From NCBI GenBank assembly GCA_017537045.1, contig JAFYLN010000063.1:1-9431 (forward strand): 9,431 bases of DNA, in the 5' to 3' direction. The notes under the pieces were generated by a model. The model worked only from the letters and a program-made list of their open reading frames with translations. It had not been told where the DNA came from and made no database searches. Position numbers and translations under genes: made by a program. Shown here piece after piece: positions 6,748-9,431 of this stretch. Position 1 is the stretch's first letter; each line of letters starts with the position of its first letter. The DNA comes from Oscillospiraceae bacterium. GTDB lineage: Bacteria > Bacillota_A > Clostridia > Oscillospirales > Oscillospiraceae.

Positions 6748-6905
6748 TGTCATTCCGAGGGAGCGTAGCGACCGTGGAAATCCGCGCCCCAAAAACATTG
6801 GCTTTTCACGATTTTATGATTTATTGGGAACTATTTTAGAAGAACGGATTGCCACTGGCAATTACAGCGATTTACAATCGCTTCGCTATGCTCCTCGCAA
6901 TGACA
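6748..6905. repeat. MITE-like structured interspersed repeat
   Basis: The ends are imperfect inverted repeats of about 24 bp: TGTCATTCCGAGGGAGCG... at 6748 and, from 6905 on the minus strand, TGTCATTGCGAGGAGCAT.... The inner arms also match: GTGGAAATCCG at 6774-6784 against GTGGCAATCCG on the minus strand at 6845-6855. The right half contains two perfect smaller palindromes, ATTGCCA/TGGCAAT (6848-6862) and AGCGATT/AATCGCT (6866-6882). An outer inverted pair CCAATGTCAT (6744-6753 and 6917-6926) could extend the unit. Elements with this TGTCATT-CGAGG start recur in many gut Clostridia genomes, as far as I recall. It encodes no transposase and has no clear target duplication. Confidence 0.75.
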
Positions 6906-6955
6906 CGCTGAGCTTCATGACATTGGCCGAACGGCTCCCTGTTTTTATGTTTTGC

Positions 6956-7906
6956 TTATGCGTCCACGCGGTTGCGCTTTTCGCCGCGCTTAAAGGCATT
7001 GATATTCTCCGCCACCTCGCGGACGCAGCGGTTGCGGGCTTCCTGCGCGCCCCATGCGCAGTGGGGCGTGAAGATCACATTCTCCCTGTCCATGATGCGG
7101 TGGTAAGGATGATCCTCCGGCAGCGGTTCCGCGCTGAACACATCCACCGCCAGACCGCCGAGGCTGCCTGCTTCGATAGCCTCTGCCAGCGCCGCTTCAT
7201 CGGCTACTGCGCCGCGAGCCACATTGACAAAGATCGCATCCTTTTTCATCAGGGCGATCTTCTTGCGGGAGAGGATGCCTCTGGTTTCCTCATTCAACGG
7301 CAGGTGGACGCTGACCACATCGGACTGCCGCAGCAGGGTATCCAGATCCACGGTTTCGTAGTCGGGATCAGGCTTTCTGCGGTATACCAGCACCCTGCAG
7401 CCCAGCACCGCTGCCACAGCCGCCACTTTCCGGCCGATATTGCCGCAGCCCACGATACCCCAGGTTTTCCCCGCCAGCTCATGCCACACAGGCGTGAGCA
7501 GATTGGGACTGCCGCTGCGGGAATAAAAACCGGAGTGGACATGGCCGCGGTAGGCCACCAGATGGGTGCTCAGTGCCAGTGCCGCCGCCAGCGTCAGCTG
7601 AGCCACGCTGTCGGTGGAATAGCCGGGCACATTGCAGACTGCAATGTTACGCTCCTTGCAGTAGGGAAGATCGATGTTGTCAAAACCTGTTGCTGTCACG
7701 CAGATCAGCTTCAGCCGGGCTGCGCCGTTCAAGGTATGACGGTTCAGCTTCATTTTGTTGGTGATGACCACATCCGCGTCGCAGATGCGTTCCGTCAGTT
7801 GTTCCGGCGCTGTCATTTCATAGGCTGCCAGTTTCCCCGCCTGTTCCACGGGGGACAGGTCAATGGCAGGACCCAGACTACCGTAGTCCAGCAGTACGAT
7901 TTTCAT
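6956..7906 (-). CDS. D-2-hydroxyacid dehydrogenase (glycerate/hydroxypyruvate reductase-like)
   Basis: This 316-residue protein belongs to the D-isomer-specific 2-hydroxyacid dehydrogenase family, which interconverts D-2-hydroxyacids and 2-oxoacids with NAD(P)H in the cytoplasm. The Rossmann motif GCGNIG is at 153-158. The catalytic set is complete: Arg231 (VNVARGA), Glu260 (SAEPLP) and His282 (TPHCAWG). The substrate loop TGFDNID (73-79) is also present. At the end of the second beta strand, where NAD-specific members carry Asp, this protein has Arg176-Arg177, which points to NADP(H). The ATG overlaps the larA stop as ATGA, with a near-ideal AGGAGG (7914-7919) 7 nt ahead inside larA, so the two are co-translated. 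The exact substrate (glycerate, lactate, malate or a longer hydroxyacid) cannot be read; the LarA partner suggests it acts on one enantiomer from a racemase. Confidence 0.92.
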   Translation of the reverse strand: MKIVLLDYGSLGPAIDLSPVEQAGKLAAYEMTAPEQLTERICDADVVITNKMKLNRHTLNGAARLKLICVTATGFDNIDLPYCKERNIAVCNVPGYSTDSVAQLTLAAALALSTHLVAYRGHVHSGFYSRSGSPNLLTPVWHELAGKTWGIVGCGNIGRKVAAVAAVLGCRVLVYRRKPDPDYETVDLDTLLRQSDVVSVHLPLNEETRGILSRKKIALMKKDAIFVNVARGAVADEAALAEAIEAGSLGGLAVDVFSAEPLPEDHPYHRIMDRENVIFTPHCAWGAQEARNRCVREVAENINAFKRGEKRNRVDA

Positions 7907-9168
7907 ACCGTTTCCTCCTTGTTCTCACAGCGCGGCAGGGTGGAGCCGCCGTAGGGCATCACGATGACGGATGCCTGCGCACCCAGCTTTTCCACTGCCG
8001 CATCATATGCTGCCTGTGCACTGTGATAGGGCTTCAGGAAGCTTTTGCGAACCAGCTCCGGCTCCATTTCGGATACCAGATAAATATCCGCATTTTCCAG
8101 CACCATGGCAATGGCAGCCGCCTTATGGCCGCCCAGCTTGAAGTCACTGCGCACCCACTCGATCAGATCCTGCGGTTTCTTCGCCCGCATGATCCATTTT
8201 TCAAAAGTCTTTTCGCCCAATCCCTCCTGACAGGCACCGATCAGAATGATAATGCCGCCTTTTTTCACGGCATGCTTGGCATTATCCAACGCTTTCTGGG
8301 TCTGGTACAGGTTCAGATCCTTGGGTGCACCGCCCTGGGACACGATGACAATATCCGCCCGCTCCGGTATTTTCTTCTCATACAAGGTATTTAAAAATGC
8401 GCAGCCTGCCCTGTGCGCCTGCGTCACATCACCGGCTACAGCCTTAATGATCTTTTTATGTTCATCCAGAACTACATTCAGGACAAAATCCACGCCGCAG
8501 ATATTCCCTGCTTCCTCAATATCGGCACGCAGGGGGTTGGTTTCCAGATTTCCGGCGCAGGCCAGCGGATCCACCATCATCCGGTGGTTGGACTGGATCG
8601 CCGCGCGGGTGGAAACGCCGGGCATAATGGCCTTGGCACCTCCGGAAAAGCCTGCAAAATAATGGTATTCGATATTTCCCAGACAGATTCTGCGGTTCGC
8701 TTTCGCCACCGCTTCCACAATATCCACAGGGGTGCCGCGGCTTGTGGTGCCCATGTGGACTGCCGTGGCCGGGTCGCCGTCGATACAGGTGATTTCCTGA
8801 AATGCCCGTTCACCTGCCAGCTTTTGCCGCTCCGCCTCCGTATGGCGGCGGTGGCTGCCCAGAGCGAACACCAGCGTAATGTCCTTCGGCTTCACGCCGG
8901 CTGCGTACAGCTCGTCCAGCAGCGGGGGCATCATCACATAGCTGGGGCAGGGGCGGGTAATATCGCTGGTGATTACCGCGATCTTCTCCCCGGGTCGGAC
9001 AATATCGCGCAGCTTCGGGCTTCCGATGGGCTGTTCCAGTGCCCGCCGAACCTCTGCTTCACCCGTCAGGTCATAGGTAACAGGGTTAGGGGTCAGGATA
9101 TGTCTGATGTTGGCCTCCGGCACTTCCACCGTTTGCACGCCCTTACCAAATCCCAGTTCCAGTTTCAT
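7903..9168 (-). CDS. larA: LarA-family nickel-pincer 2-hydroxyacid racemase/epimerase
   Basis: This 421-residue protein has the usual LarA length. LarA racemises lactate using a nickel pincer nucleotide cofactor tethered to a lysine. The expected residues and spacings are here: Asp69 and Arg72 (SDITRP), His106 (LGSHRRHT), His169, Lys179 in GGAKAIMPG as the cofactor-tethering lysine, His195 as nickel ligand, and Tyr288, Gln289, Lys292. The His-Lys gap (10) and His-His gap (26) match the Lactobacillus enzyme as I recall it. The tryptophan of that enzyme's substrate pocket (Trp358) has no evident counterpart, so lactate may not be the substrate; relatives act on malate, phenyllactate, gluconate and others. 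The cofactor genes larB, larC and larE are not in the window. ATG at 9168 follows GGGGTG (9174-9179). A dedicated promoter lies just upstream, and the dehydrogenase gene overlaps its end. Confidence 0.92.
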   Translation of the reverse strand: MKLELGFGKGVQTVEVPEANIRHILTPNPVTYDLTGEAEVRRALEQPIGSPKLRDIVRPGEKIAVITSDITRPCPSYVMMPPLLDELYAAGVKPKDITLVFALGSHRRHTEAERQKLAGERAFQEITCIDGDPATAVHMGTTSRGTPVDIVEAVAKANRRICLGNIEYHYFAGFSGGAKAIMPGVSTRAAIQSNHRMMVDPLACAGNLETNPLRADIEEAGNICGVDFVLNVVLDEHKKIIKAVAGDVTQAHRAGCAFLNTLYEKKIPERADIVIVSQGGAPKDLNLYQTQKALDNAKHAVKKGGIIILIGACQEGLGEKTFEKWIMRAKKPQDLIEWVRSDFKLGGHKAAAIAMVLENADIYLVSEMEPELVRKSFLKPYHSAQAAYDAAVEKLGAQASVIVMPYGGSTLPRCENKEETV

Positions 9169-9204
9169 AATTTCACCCCGTTTTTGTAGTTTTCAGGTAG
9201 AAGC

Positions 9205-9233
9205 ATTATAGCATTGCGCCGCTGCGTTGTCAA
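9205..9233 (-). promoter_or_regulatory. Full-consensus sigma-A promoter of the larA operon
   Basis: On the minus strand TTGACA (9228-9233) and TATAAT (9205-9210) are separated by 17 bp, a perfect match to the housekeeping consensus. The predicted start near 9198 gives a leader of about 30 nt before larA. It lies between the malic enzyme terminator and larA, so larA has its own transcription unit. Confidence 0.9.
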
Positions 9234-9237
9234 CGCA
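9223..9237. promoter_or_regulatory. Candidate operator palindrome over the -35 box
   Basis: TGCGTTG-T-CAACGCA is a perfect 7-bp inverted repeat around one central base and covers the whole -35 box of the larA promoter. A repressor bound here would block the polymerase, which would make sense for a promoter with otherwise perfect consensus. No regulator gene is visible nearby, and the binding protein is unknown. Confidence 0.5.
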
Positions 9238-9251
9238 AGGGCATCTGCAGC

Positions 9252-9281
9252 AAACCCGGCAGACGGATGCCTGCCGGGTTT
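9252..9281 (-). terminator. Terminator of the malic enzyme gene
   Basis: A perfect 11-bp stem, AAACCCGGCAG (9252-9262) and CTGCCGGGTTT (9271-9281), encloses an 8-nt loop and starts 10 nt after the malic enzyme stop. The T-run is short (TTT, within the stem end), so it is a moderate-quality intrinsic terminator. Confidence 0.75.
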
Positions 9282-9291
9282 GACCGTACTT

Positions 9292-9431
9292 TCAGATTCT
9301 TGCAACACCGGAAGCTCTTGCTGCTTCTGCAACAGCCTCGGCAACTGCCTTGCCCACTCTGGGGTCGAAGGCCTTGGGGATGATGTAATCCTCGCAGAGT
9401 TCCTCGTCGGAGATCAGGTTTGCCAGTGCCA
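9292..9431 (-). CDS. Malic enzyme (malate dehydrogenase, decarboxylating), C-terminal fragment
   Basis: Only the last 46 codons are in the window; the gene continues past the right edge and opens here in mid-codon. The tail begins ALANLISDEEL, continues with EDYIIPKAFDPRV, and ends with a helical Ala/Val-rich stretch closing in ASGVARI before TGA. This is the characteristic C-terminus of bacterial malic enzymes, which convert L-malate to pyruvate and CO2 with reduction of NAD(P). The stop is at 9292-9294, followed by a terminator hairpin. Its product pyruvate is one step from lactate, so its place beside larA and a hydroxyacid dehydrogenase may be metabolic, but it is a separate transcription unit. 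Cofactor preference cannot be judged from the tail. Confidence 0.85.
   Translation of the reverse strand, partial: ALANLISDEELCEDYIIPKAFDPRVGKAVAEAVAEAARASGVARI

Noticed and set aside
6928..6937. Small GCCG/CGGC hairpin just after the dehydrogenase gene as terminator
   Set aside because: The stem is only 4 bp with no T-run behind it; the hairpin at 6699-6728 is far better.
6731..7954. 407-codon plus-strand frame beginning in the repeat
   Set aside because: Its start lies in the MITE-like repeat and the rest is antisense to the dehydrogenase; the opening NVIPRERSDRGNPR is simply the translated repeat end.

Overview
The window looks like a moderately GC-rich Gram-positive gut Clostridia chromosome, most likely Oscillospiraceae/Ruminococcaceae. 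That placement is an inference. It rests on the gene repertoire (Gram-positive wall-binding repeats, a DHHW/MBOAT pair, a lipoprotein with a Gram-positive-style lipobox), the strong purine-rich ribosome binding sites, and a short structured interspersed repeat. All genes that can be supported lie on the minus strand, so transcription runs from right to left.

Right end (9431 to about 6700): the last 46 codons of an NAD-type malic enzyme end at 9292 and are followed by a hairpin terminator. A full-consensus sigma-A promoter (TTGACA, 17 bp, TATAAT) with a perfect 7-1-7 palindrome over its -35 box then drives two genes. They are a LarA-family nickel-pincer racemase/epimerase and a D-2-hydroxyacid dehydrogenase, overlapping by ATGA. 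The pair suggests inversion of a 2-hydroxyacid followed by oxidation to the 2-oxoacid, or the reverse. A 158-bp MITE-like repeat lies between the dehydrogenase stop codon and the operon's probable terminator at 6699-6728.

Centre and left (6641 to 192): one promoter, with possible Spo0A-like boxes just upstream, precedes a compact five-gene cell-envelope operon with gaps of 9-14 bp or overlaps. In order it encodes (1) a wall-binding-repeat protein with a C-terminal transglutaminase-like domain, (2) an MBOAT membrane O-acyltransferase (AlgI/DltB type), (3) a DHHW/AlgX-like SGNH partner, (4) a small lipoprotein with an uncharacterised C-terminal domain, and (5) a membrane-anchored FN3-SH3-VanX/VanY-type (M15) D,D-peptidase with a degenerate wall-binding tail. 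A strong hairpin 3 nt after the last stop ends the operon. Together these suggest a surface glycan or peptidoglycan O-acylation system built with wall-anchored remodelling enzymes. No substrate can be read from the sequence.

Left edge (1-190): no gene. It holds three consecutive hairpins with 3-nt loops followed by a T-run, resembling the right end of an IS200/IS605-type element whose body would lie outside the window.
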